Below, one piece after another: positions 52,046 through 60,040 of a DNA stretch of 64,000 nucleotides. The position numbers were made by a program, and so were the translations under genes. A model generated the notes under the pieces. It saw only the letters and a list, made by a program, of their open reading frames with translations, did no database searches and was not told the origin of the DNA. Positions within the stretch are counted from its first letter, which is position 1; every line of letters starts with the position of its first letter. This stretch comes from CALZJC01 sp963781065 (GTDB lineage: Bacteria; Acidobacteriota; Thermoanaerobaculia; Multivoradales; JAHEKO01), in assembly GCA_963781065.1 (NCBI GenBank), contig CAWAET010000004.1, positions 186,001 through 250,000 of the forward strand, read 5' to 3'.

Positions 52046-53002
52046 ATGGAGACCCTGATCCTCACCCAGTCCGAAGTCAGATCCGCGCTGACCATGGAGG
52101 CAGCCGTCGACGCCGTGGAGAAGGCGTTCGCGGCCCAGGCCCGCGGCGAGACGCTGATGCCCGCCAAGGTCTATCTCGACCTGCCGCAGCACGAGGGCGA
52201 CTTCCGCGCCATGCCCGCCTACGCCCCCGGCTCGGTGGGCGTCAAGTGGGTCAACTCCCACCCGCGCAACCCCGAGCGTCATGGCCTGCCGACGGTGCTC
52301 GGCGTCTACATCCTGAGCGACCCGGCCACCGCCCGGCCGCTGGCGGTGATGGACGGCACCTGGCTGACCGCCGCCCGCACCGGCGCCGCGGCCGGGGTGG
52401 CCACCCGGCACCTGGCGCGGCCCGGGTCGCGGCGGGTCGGCTTCATCGGCTGCGGCGTCCAGGCGCACACCGTGCTGGCGGCGCTACGGGTGGTCCTGGG
52501 CGAGGTCGAGATCCTCGCCCACGACCTCTCCACCGAGCGGGCCGCGGCCTTCGCCGCCGAAGTGGGCGGGCGGGTCGCCACGGCGCCCGAGGCCTGCGGC
52601 TGCGACGTCGTCTGCACCGCCACCCCCTCGCGCCGGCCGGTGGTCGAGCGCGCCTGGGTCGCGCCCGGCACCCACATCAACGCCCTCGGCGCCGACGGCC
52701 CGGGCAAGCAGGAGCTCGACCCCGCCATCCTGCGCGACGCCAGGATCGTCATCGACGACGCCCACCAGGCGGAGGGCGGCGGCGAGATCAACGTGCCGCT
52801 GACGCGCGGCGAGCTGACCCTGGCCGACGTCCACGCCACCCTCGGCGAGGTCGTCACCGGCGCCCGGCCCGGGCGCGAGGGCGACGAGATCACCGTCTTC
52901 GACTCGACCGGCCTGGCGATCCAGGACGTGGCGGTGGCGCGGATCGTCTACGACGAGGCCGTGCGGCGCGGGCTGGGGCGGCGAATCGACCTGCTGGGCT
53001 GA
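52046..53002 (+). CDS. Ornithine cyclodeaminase / mu-crystallin family dehydrogenase
   Basis: Protein of 318 aa. Substrate-domain landmarks are MPAKVYLDL, GVKWVNSHPRNPERHGLPTV and DGTWLTAARTGAAAGVATRHLA; the NAD-binding loop is FIGCGVQAHTVLAAL; HINALGADGPGKQELD follows. Members interconvert amino acids and imines (ornithine to proline, alanine or N-alkyl-amino acids). It precedes a threonine-dehydratase-like gene on the same strand, 119 bp apart; a joint amino-acid pathway is possible. Cytoplasmic. Confidence 0.92.
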   Translation: METLILTQSEVRSALTMEAAVDAVEKAFAAQARGETLMPAKVYLDLPQHEGDFRAMPAYAPGSVGVKWVNSHPRNPERHGLPTVLGVYILSDPATARPLAVMDGTWLTAARTGAAAGVATRHLARPGSRRVGFIGCGVQAHTVLAALRVVLGEVEILAHDLSTERAAAFAAEVGGRVATAPEACGCDVVCTATPSRRPVVERAWVAPGTHINALGADGPGKQELDPAILRDARIVIDDAHQAEGGGEINVPLTRGELTLADVHATLGEVVTGARPGREGDEITVFDSTGLAIQDVAVARIVYDEAVRRGLGRRIDLLG

Positions 53003-53121
53003 GGCGGCACAAACCGGACGCCGCCGGCCGCGGCGACCCTTGGATCGACGGCTGGCGCCGCCGGGCGCCCCATACTCCTCAGGGTCTCAGAAGTCGGCAA
53101 CTCGTGTTGAAATGAAACCGG

Positions 53122-54069
53122 ATGGACTTTCCAAGCGAGGTGCGAGCCGCCGCGGAGCGCATCGCCGGCCGGGTGCGCCGGACGCCGGTGGAGCGGTCGC
53201 GACGGCTGGCCGCCGGCGACGACGAGGTCTGGCTCAAGCTCGAGAACCTGCAGCTCACCGGCTCGTTCAAGCTGCGCGGCGCCACCAACGCCGTCCTGTC
53301 GCTGATCGACGCGGAGCGGCGGCGGGGCGTTGTCGCCGCCTCCTCGGGCAACCACGGCGCGGCGGTTGCCTGCGCCGCCCAGGCCGCCGGCTGTCCTGCG
53401 CTGGTCTTCGTCGCTCCCGGCGTCGCCGCCTCCAAGCTGGCAGCCATCCGCTCGTGGGGAGCCGAGGTTCGGACCCACGGCGCCGACCCCCTGGACGCGG
53501 AGATCGAAGCGCGCCGCCACGCCGCGGCGACCGGGATGAGCTATGTCTCGCCGTATAACGACCCCGCGGTCGTCGCCGGCCAGGGCACCCTGGGGCTCGA
53601 GCTGGCCGAGCAGCTGGAACGACTCGACGCGGTCTTCCTCGCCCTCGGCGGCGGCGGCCTGATCTCCGGGGTCGGCGGCTACCTCAAGGCCGTCTGGCCC
53701 GGGATCCGGGTCATCGCCTGCTCGCCCGCGGCCTCGCCGGTGATGCACGCCTCGCTCGCGGCCGGTCGCATCGTCGAGATGGCTTCGCGGCCGACGCTGT
53801 CCGACGGCACCGCCGGCGGCGTCGAGCCGGGCGCCATCACCTTCGAGCTCTGCCGCGAGATCGTCGACGAGTCGGTGCTGGTCGAAGAGGAGCAGATCCG
53901 CGACGCCGTGCGGCTGGTGGTCGACCGCCACCACAGCCTGATCGAGGGCGCCGCCGGCGTCGCCGTGGCCGGCTACCTGGCCCACCGCGAGCGGTTCGCG
54001 GGTCAGCAGGTCGCGGTAGTGCTGTGCGGCGCCAACATCGACGCCCAGGTGCTGAAGCAGCTTCTATGA
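53122..54069 (+). CDS. PLP-dependent threonine dehydratase / serine racemase-like enzyme
   Basis: Protein of 315 aa, fold-type II. The PLP Lys is in LTGSFKLRGATNAV; SSGNHGAAVA binds the substrate carboxylate; the Gly-rich LGGGGLISGVGGYLKA holds the phosphate. Length and the lack of a C-terminal ACT domain fit catabolic threonine dehydratase or serine racemase. It deaminates or racemises Ser/Thr-type amino acids in the cytoplasm. Its end overlaps the convergent PIN toxin end by 6 bp. Confidence 0.92.
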   Translation: MDFPSEVRAAAERIAGRVRRTPVERSRRLAAGDDEVWLKLENLQLTGSFKLRGATNAVLSLIDAERRRGVVAASSGNHGAAVACAAQAAGCPALVFVAPGVAASKLAAIRSWGAEVRTHGADPLDAEIEARRHAAATGMSYVSPYNDPAVVAGQGTLGLELAEQLERLDAVFLALGGGGLISGVGGYLKAVWPGIRVIACSPAASPVMHASLAAGRIVEMASRPTLSDGTAGGVEPGAITFELCREIVDESVLVEEEQIRDAVRLVVDRHHSLIEGAAGVAVAGYLAHRERFAGQQVAVVLCGANIDAQVLKQLL

Positions 54070-54516
54070 GCCGCCGTCCTCGCCGTCGATCAACGCCAGG
54101 TGCAGCGCTCCGGCGCCGATGACGGCGGCCGCCGAGACCCGCCGGTCGAAGGTCGCCAGCCGGCCGCCGTTGCGCACCGCCAGCGCCAGCAGGTAGACGT
54201 CGGTCAGCTGGCCGCCGCCGGCGATGCCGGTGGTCTCGATCAGCGAGGCCTCGCAGAGCGAGATCGAGTCCTCCCAGAAGACATGACCGGCGCTGCGGCG
54301 GAAGGCCTGGAGCCGGTCCACCGCATCCGGCAGCGTGGTGCGGCGGCCGGGATAGGCGGCGCTCGAGATGACCCGGATCAAGCCGTTCTCGGTCAGCGGG
54401 CAGGTGGCCCAGCCCCGGGAGCGGTGGCGCCCGAACCAGTCGTGCGCCGGGCCGTGGTGGATGTGGGCCGGGTCGAACAGCGCGACCAGGACGTTGATGT
54501 CGAGCAGCGCGACCAC
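54064..54516 (-). CDS. VapC-like PIN-domain toxin (second pair)
   Basis: Protein of 150 aa. PIN acids: D in ALLDINVLVALFD, E in CPLTENGLIRV, D in QLTDVYLLALAV and D in LATFDRRV. It lies 10 bp after its antitoxin and is unrelated in detail to the pair at 27 kb. Likely an RNase toxin. Confidence 0.88.
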   Translation of the reverse strand: MVALLDINVLVALFDPAHIHHGPAHDWFGRHRSRGWATCPLTENGLIRVISSAAYPGRRTTLPDAVDRLQAFRRSAGHVFWEDSISLCEASLIETTGIAGGGQLTDVYLLALAVRNGGRLATFDRRVSAAAVIGAGALHLALIDGEDGGS

Positions 54517-54526
54517 GTCGCCCGTC

Positions 54527-54754
54527 TCACTCGTCGTCGCGCAGCCGGTTCACCACCGCGGCGGTGACCGGGTGCTCGTCGGGCCGCGCGGGAAGCAACG
54601 GCACTCCGTTGCGCACACCGACCTCGGGCCCCGCCGGCCGCAGCGCCGCGCGGGCCAGCTCGGAGAGGATCTTCCCTGCCGTCGTCTTTCTCCGGGCCGC
54701 CAGCTCCTTGGCCGCCTGCAGGATGTCCTCGTCCAGATCGAGGGTGGTTCGCAT
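54527..54754 (-). CDS. VapB-like antitoxin (second pair)
   Basis: Protein of 75 aa. MRTTLDLDEDILQAAKELAA followed by TTAGKILSELARAAL is a short ribbon-helix-helix-type DNA-binding start; the C-terminal half is a flexible toxin-binding tail. ATG 54754 matches the fold; upstream ATGs at 54763 and 54766 are possible. Confidence 0.82.
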   Translation of the reverse strand: MRTTLDLDEDILQAAKELAARRKTTAGKILSELARAALRPAGPEVGVRNGVPLLPARPDEHPVTAAVVNRLRDDE

Positions 54755-54766
54755 TGCCGTCATCAT

Positions 54767-54953
54767 ATCTCATCTCGCATCACACATCACGCATCAGATG
54801 AACTCCCGGAAGGCGCCTCCTCATTCCGGTTCCTCATTCCATCAGGACGGATTCCAGATCCCGTTTCTTGCCGAACGGCAGACGCGAGCTCCGGCAAACC
54901 TCCCGGCCGGCCCAACGTAGGTAGGGCTGATCCATCTGTCCTGGAGGCTCTCG
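54767..54953. other. Short-repeat intergenic region, no gene seen
   Basis: Contains short direct repeats (atcacacatcacgcatcag; two copies of cctcattcc) and then a 3'-end near-match to nothing recognised. It should carry the antitoxin promoter to the left and that of the propeller gene to the right. Confidence 0.4.
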
Positions 54954-56229
54954 ATGCGCTCGATCCGCCGATCTTCGCTCTGCCCGCTCCTCTGCCTGGC
55001 GCTTGCCGCCCTGTCACCCGTCGCCGCCGCTGCCGAAGAGGCCGCCGCCGACTTCGTCGACCGCGTCGGCACCCTGAAGCTCGACCGCGTGCTCGACGCC
55101 CGCGGCAGCCTGGGCGGGGTGACGATCGACCGGCTGGGCTTCCTCTACGTCGCCAACTTCCGCGACGCGGTCTGGCGGATCAGCCCCGACGGCGAGGTCA
55201 CCGCGCTGACCCGCGGCCTCTACGGCGCCTCGGGCAACGCGATCGACGCCCGCGGCGACCTCTACCAGGGCAATTTCCTCGCCAACACCATCACCCGCAT
55301 CGCCCGCACCGGCGAGGTGAGCCGGTTTGTCGGCGAAGGGCTGAACGGGCCGGTGGGCATGGCGTTCGATGCCGAGGGCACGCTCTACGTCTGCAACTGC
55401 AACGGCAACTCGATCTCCCGCGTCACCCCCGGCGGCGTGGTCGAGCCGTTCGCCGGCGGCGACATGTTCGCCTGCCCCAACGGCATCGCTCTCGGCGCGG
55501 ACAAGAACTTCTACGTCACCAACTTCAACAACCTCGACATCCTGCGGATCTCGCCCGCGGGCGTGGTGGAGCGCTTCGTCACCGTGCCCACGGGCGCCGG
55601 CAACGCCCACATCACCACCGCCAAGGGCATCTTCTACGTCACCAAGATCCTCTCCAACCGGGTGATCAAGATCGACGGCCAGGGCGAGATCACGCCGCTG
55701 GCCGGAACCGGCGAGGACGGCCACGACGACGGCCCGGCCCTCGAGGCGACCCTCTTCCGCCCCAACGGCATCGCCGTCTCGCCGCTGGGCGACCGGCTGT
55801 ACGTCAACACGGTGGTCGGTGAGTACAACCAGCCGAAAGCCTCGCGCCTGACCGTGCGCACGATCGACCTGGTGACCCTGACCGGCGTGCTGGACGAGGC
55901 GATGACGACCGGCGGCCTCGACGCCGCGGCCGCCGCCTACGCCCGCTACCGGGCCGACCCGGTGCGCGGCCGGGAGAACACCGCCGGCGAGATGATCACC
56001 TACGGCTACCGCTTCCTGACCGACGCGCAAGATCCCCGAGGCGCTGCGCTTCTTCGGCCTCAACGCCGAGAGCTGGCCCGACAACCCGGCGGCCCAGTTC
56101 CACCTCGGCGAGGCCTATCGCTACATCGGCCAGGTCGAGCCGGCGGTGGCCCAGTATCGCAAGGTGCTCGTGCTCGACCCCGAGCACGCCAACGCGGCCT
56201 CCCGGCTGGCGCAGCTCGCGGCCGAGTAG
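54954..56229 (+). pseudogene. Exported NHL/SMP-30-like beta-propeller with C-terminal TPR, split by a frameshift
   Basis: A signal peptide (SLCPLLCLALAALSPVAAAA) precedes a six-bladed NHL-type propeller with repeats such as GVTIDRLGFLYVANF, GNAIDARGDLYQGNF and GMAFDAEGTLYVCNCNGNSI (residues about 45-300), then a helical TPR tail. One extra base at about 56030 shifts the frame; after it the tail reads EALRFFGLNAESWPDNPAAQ then FHLGEAYRYIG to the stop at 56229. The rest is intact, so the break is recent or a sequence error. It would be a periplasmic or surface protein of unknown ligand. Confidence 0.75.
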
Positions 56230-56422
56230 TAACCCCGACCGAGTCCGGTTGGAGGCGCCTCGAGGGTACGGCCGCGACGAGCCCCCCCCGACCGGGTGGG
56301 GAGCCCGCCTCGCGGGGCGTTGCCTGAGCTCGGGTCGCCTGCTAAGCAGGAGGCCACCGTGCCGTAAGGCGCCATGTAACGAACCGCACGCTCAGAGTCA
56401 TTGGCGCGCGGCATCGCAGGCT

Positions 56423-56456
56423 CCCTCCGGCACTCGCCGGATCCACGAAAGGAGGG
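56423..56456 (+). promoter_or_regulatory. Hairpin that sequesters the Shine-Dalgarno of the fibre-like gene
   Basis: ccctcc (56423-56428) pairs with the Shine-Dalgarno ggaggg (56451-56456), enclosing an inner ccggc/gccgg stem. The start ATG is 4 nt further. The 231-bp leader also holds cctgctaagcagg and other stems, so translation may respond to RNA folding. No known riboswitch consensus was recognised. Confidence 0.45.
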
Positions 56457-56460
56457 CTCG

Positions 56461-58434
56461 ATGCGAAGCCGGGGTTTGGTGTGCTGGGGGATGGTCTTGC
56501 TGGCCGCGATGGCAGGGGTCTCGTTGGCCGGAGTTGCGACGGCGGAGGCCGCGGTAGCGAGTACCGCGACGGATCGCCCGATAGCCGTATCACCGGGCAG
56601 TGCCGCTCGAGTAGCGCTGATCGCCAACCGTTGCCCGACTTTCAGCTGGGGAGGAGTCGCCGAGGCCAGAGGATACGAGCTGGTCGTCTATGGCGTGGCG
56701 GAGGGCGGCGGGGCCGTGGAAGTGCTGCGCAAGAGCTTCCCGGGCGCCGTCGGCAGCTGGACCCCGGCCCTCGGCAGCTGCCTGGCGACGGGCGAGCAAT
56801 ACGCCTGGTCGGTTCGCGCGCTGGGCCCGAAGGGGCCTTCTGAATGGTCGGCGCCGGCGCTGCTGAAGGTGGCCGCGGCCGCGAGCCAGGCGGAGCTCCT
56901 CGAGGCCCTGGCCGTCGTCCGACGGTACCTGGCGGACAACCCCGGAGCTCTGGGGCTCCCGGGCGAGCCGGCGGCTGGCGCGGGCGCCGGGGCGGCGCCG
57001 TCGCCGGATCCCGCCAAGACGGCGTCCCGGGCCCCGGCGGCGACCGAGCTCAGCGTCGCCGGTGGGGTCGAGGCGGCCTCCTTCAGCGGCGACGGCTCCG
57101 CCCTGACCGACCTTACGCCGGCCAACCTGGCCGCCGGGACGGCGGCGATCGACATCACCGGCTCGGCCGCTGACGTCACCGGGACGGTGGCCGTCGCGCA
57201 CGGCGGCACCGGCGCCACCAGCGCCGCCCAGGCCTGCGTCAACCTCGGCGCGGCCACCACGACGCAGCTCACGGCCCATGCCGCCGCCGACGACCACGCG
57301 GCAACCTACGTCAACGTCGCCGGCGACACGATGTCGGGCGGCCTCGGCATGGGCAACAGCCCGATCACCGACATCGGCGCGCCCGGCACCGACTTCACGG
57401 CCACAGGCGGGCTCAACCTGGCGGACGACCTGATGCTCGAGGAGGGCGAGACGATCTCCAACCCGGTGCCGGAGACCATCCGCTTCAGCGACGGCTCGGA
57501 CATCCTCGACATCGACCTGTCGGGCAGCGTCTCCCTGATGGCCGCGCCGGGGTCGGGCGAGTTCTCGATCGACGGCGCGCCGGGCAGCGGCGGCGGCGAG
57601 GGCACCACGGTCCGCATCCGGTCGGGCGCGGGAGACGGCGCCGGCGACGGGGGAGACATTCTCCTCAGTCCCGGCGACGGGGGCGGTGGCGGCGGTACCA
57701 AGGGCACGGTGCAGGTCCTGGGTGATCTGACCGCCACCACGGTCGCCGGCGACGGCTCCGGACTCACCGGCATCGTGGCCGCCACCGCGGCCGCGCTGGC
57801 CGCCAACGGCGCCAACTGCCCGCCGGGCATGGTGGCGGTGGGCGTCAACGCCGCCGGGGCCGCCGAATGCACCACGGACGCCGACGCGCTCGGCGGTCTG
57901 TCTTGCGCCAACGGGCAGGTCGCCAAGTGGAACGCCGGTGGCGGCATCTGGCAGTGCGGCTCGGACAGCGGCGCCGACGGCTACTTCTCCAGCGACCTGA
58001 GGATCGACGGCGATCTCGGCATCGGCACCGACCCCCTGCCCGGCTCCGAGCGCAACATCTACATGTACGACGGCGGCATCTACTCGGACCCGCAGCTCTA
58101 CATCTCGGGTCACAACTCGGGCTTCATCAAGCTGGAGCGGCGCCGAACCGACTCCAGCATCTACACGCTCCGTGCCGGCTGCGGCAGCGTCAACTGCATC
58201 AACGACTTCTCCATCACCCACAGCACCGCCGGAACGTGCATCGCCATTCGCGACGGCTGCGACGTGGACATCCCCAAGCTGGAGGTCGACACCTTCAAGA
58301 GCAACCCCACCGACTCTCCCGGGAGCTGCGACACCAGCACCGAGGGCAACTTCTACTACGACGACTCCCTCGACGAGCCTTGCTTCTGCAATGGCTCGGA
58401 TTGGAGACAGTTCGACGGCGGCGGGACCTGCTGA
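56461..58434 (+). CDS. Large exported fibre-like surface protein
   Basis: Protein of 657 aa. Signal peptide (CWGMVLLAAMAGVSLAGVA), then a fibronectin-III-like domain (residues about 45-140), a low-complexity Pro/Ala/Gly linker, and a long repeat region with phage-tail-fibre features: VAHGGTGATSAAQACVNLGA, GDGSGLTGI, FSGDGSALTDL and many D/G-rich turns. The last 150 residues are Cys-rich (about nine Cys) and end in CFCNGSDWRQFDGGGTC. Tail-fibre-like repeats and a Cys-rich tip suggest a filamentous adhesin. No homolog with known function is recognised. Confidence 0.7.
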   Translation: MRSRGLVCWGMVLLAAMAGVSLAGVATAEAAVASTATDRPIAVSPGSAARVALIANRCPTFSWGGVAEARGYELVVYGVAEGGGAVEVLRKSFPGAVGSWTPALGSCLATGEQYAWSVRALGPKGPSEWSAPALLKVAAAASQAELLEALAVVRRYLADNPGALGLPGEPAAGAGAGAAPSPDPAKTASRAPAATELSVAGGVEAASFSGDGSALTDLTPANLAAGTAAIDITGSAADVTGTVAVAHGGTGATSAAQACVNLGAATTTQLTAHAAADDHAATYVNVAGDTMSGGLGMGNSPITDIGAPGTDFTATGGLNLADDLMLEEGETISNPVPETIRFSDGSDILDIDLSGSVSLMAAPGSGEFSIDGAPGSGGGEGTTVRIRSGAGDGAGDGGDILLSPGDGGGGGGTKGTVQVLGDLTATTVAGDGSGLTGIVAATAAALAANGANCPPGMVAVGVNAAGAAECTTDADALGGLSCANGQVAKWNAGGGIWQCGSDSGADGYFSSDLRIDGDLGIGTDPLPGSERNIYMYDGGIYSDPQLYISGHNSGFIKLERRRTDSSIYTLRAGCGSVNCINDFSITHSTAGTCIAIRDGCDVDIPKLEVDTFKSNPTDSPGSCDTSTEGNFYYDDSLDEPCFCNGSDWRQFDGGGTC

Positions 58435-58450
58435 AACGCAGCCGCCCAGC

Positions 58451-58502
58451 GCGGCGGGCAAGCCTGCCGCGGCCTCGGCGAAGTCCGCCAACTCGCCGAG
58501 GC
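58451..58502 (+). terminator. Two tandem GC-rich hairpins after the fibre-like gene
   Basis: Stem gcggcggg/cctgccgc (58451-58470) is followed at once by a perfect 10-bp stem gcctcggcga/tcgccgaggc (58472-58502). They start 17 bp after the stop. There is no T-tract, so Rho-independent action is uncertain; they may also protect the mRNA end. Confidence 0.5.
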
Positions 58503-58664
58503 GCAGCAATTCGATCCGTGGCGTCCTCGCACATGTGAAGTGCGCCACAGCGCCGAGAGGCGATGGCTCGCAGGATGCGAGTCAGGGGATACGACCACGG
58601 GGCCCACGCCAGCTCGAAAGGGCCCGACCGTCGGGTGACTCACCGCGGTATCTGGAGACCAGGG

Positions 58665-58693
58665 CTCTCTCCGCCGCTTTCCAACGGAGGGAG
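58665..58693 (+). promoter_or_regulatory. Hairpin that sequesters the Shine-Dalgarno of the OMP gene
   Basis: ctctctccg (58665-58673) pairs with cggagggag (58685-58693), covering the Shine-Dalgarno, with an 11-nt loop; ATG follows 2 nt later. The leader (58503-58664) also holds stems such as ctcgcaggatgcgag and gggccc/gggccc. The design resembles that of the fibre-like gene 2.2 kb upstream. Confidence 0.5.
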
Positions 58694-58695
58694 TC

Positions 58696-59384
58696 ATGGT
58701 CAAAGTCACGAGTCTTCGCCTCCTGCGCTGCACCGCCGTGGGGCTGCTGCTCCTCGTTCGCCCCCGCTGCGGGCCGCCGATCACGCGGCCAGCGTCCAGG
58801 CGGGTTACGGACGCGGGTTCGGCTTCCTGCTGAGCTCGACGGTGTCCAACTTCGCCGAGGGCTTTCCCCTCGAGCTGCGCTACGGCGTGGCCTACACCTC
58901 GCTCGACCCGGGAGACCCGCTGGCGGCGCGGCGCATCTTCATCAACGACGGCAACAACGGCACACCGCAGGAGAGCGGCCGCGCGTGGGATCTGCGCTTC
59001 GACCTGCTCTACGACCTCGAGCTGTTCGAAAGGAGCGAGACCTGGGTCTTCGCCGGCCCGCGCTACTCCAACTTCACCGGCAGCTTCCGCTACGTCGGCG
59101 GCAACGAGGAGTTCGACGTCACCTCCCGGCAGTGGGGACTCGGCGGCGGGATCGAGAGCCGTCACCGCCTGCTCGACCGCAGCGGCGTCGACCTGGTGGT
59201 CTCGGCGATGCTGGACTACTACCTGGAGGCGCCCCTCAACGGGCACGACACCTCGTACCGGCCCAGCGGCGGCGACGTCAACGCCAGGCGCAACTACACC
59301 TTCGCCGATGCCGACGGTGCCATCCGGCAACCGAAGCTGCTGCCGCGGCTGATGGTGGGGATCAGCCGCAGCTTCGGGAAGTAG
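58696..59384 (+). pseudogene. Outer-membrane beta-barrel protein, frameshifted in the signal peptide
   Basis: ATG 58696 (Shine-Dalgarno gaggg) starts a signal peptide (SLRLLRCTAVGLLLL), but the mature barrel (SVQAGYGRGFGFLL..., FPLELRYGVAYTS, LRFDLLYDLEL, SRHRLLDRSGVDLVVSAMLDYYL, ending LMVGISRSFGK) lies in another frame. Loss of one base near 58757 explains the shift. Alternating hydrophobic strands and the C-terminal aromatic-like end fit a small OMP of about 220 aa. The base change may be a sequence error. Confidence 0.65.
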
Positions 59385-59412
59385 GAGTGCGGCCCAAGGC
59401 CGGATGCCGCCC

Positions 59413-59594
59413 TAGCCCGACCTTCTCACCGGCTCTCGCAGCGAGCCGACGTAGGTGCCTGAAGATGTGGGACTTACCGACCGAGGGCACCACAGGCGTA
59501 CTTGAAGTACGTCGAGGATGACCGACCGAGGGAAGTCTCGCAGATTCAGGTACATACGTCGGCGTAGTCGAGAGCTGGTGAGAAGGTCGGGCTA
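59413..59594. repeat. 182-nt nearly symmetric palindrome
   Basis: The outer arms of 26 nt (59413-59438 and 59569-59594) are complementary at 25 positions. Further inside, gccgacgta.g..cctgaa matches its mirror, and the centre is cgtactt-g-aagtacg (59497-59511), exactly at the midpoint. RNA from either strand would fold into one long hairpin. It lies between convergent genes and includes the stop codon of the cupin gene. A half-copy lies at 19383-19458, so it is a dispersed genomic element (REP/MITE-like) or shared bidirectional terminator. Confidence 0.85.
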
Positions 59595-59978
59595 GCCGCC
59601 CCGGTCGTAGCCCTGCAGCTGCTCGGCGACGGACCTGGCGATCTCGGACTCGGTGTCGCCGAGGTGCGCCGTCGACTTGTTCTCCACCAGCAGGAGCGAA
59701 CACTCCTCGGTGGACGAGACGCGGTGGTTGACGCCTCGGTCGATGATGAACAGGTCGCCGGCCTCCATGGTGAACGGCTCGCGCCCCTCGATCTCGAACC
59801 GGAGGCTGCCGTCGATGACGTAGAACAGCTCATCCTCACCGGGGTGGTTGTGCCAGGGGATCGCGTCGCCCTTGATCTTGGCCACCTTGACGTAGACGTC
59901 GTTGACCTCGCCGATGACCCTGGGCGAGAAGTACTCCGCCAGGGCGGCCGCCCGTTGCCGCAGGTTGATCGCCGACAT
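59592..59978 (-). CDS. Small cupin-domain protein
   Basis: Protein of 128 aa. Cupin motif 1 is WHNHPGEDELFYVIDG (His pair and Glu for a metal), motif 2 EAGDLFIIDRGVNHRV. It could be a mannose-6-phosphate-isomerase-like or small-molecule-binding cupin; the metal site looks complete. Cytoplasmic, no signal peptide. The stop lies inside the palindromic element. Confidence 0.88.
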   Translation of the reverse strand: MSAINLRQRAAALAEYFSPRVIGEVNDVYVKVAKIKGDAIPWHNHPGEDELFYVIDGSLRFEIEGREPFTMEAGDLFIIDRGVNHRVSSTEECSLLLVENKSTAHLGDTESEIARSVAEQLQGYDRGG

Positions 59979-60040
59979 GCCCGGCAGTCTATCGACTGCG
60001 CCTCGGCGTCCGGGTCCAAGCCCTGGTCCGCTCATCGCGA

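Noticed and set aside
56250..56400. Riboswitch (c-di-GMP or other) or tRNA-Ser-like fold upstream of the fibre-like gene
   Set aside because: cctgctaagcagg looks like an anticodon arm but its stem fails; no conserved GEMM bases are seen. Kept only as an unnamed structured leader.
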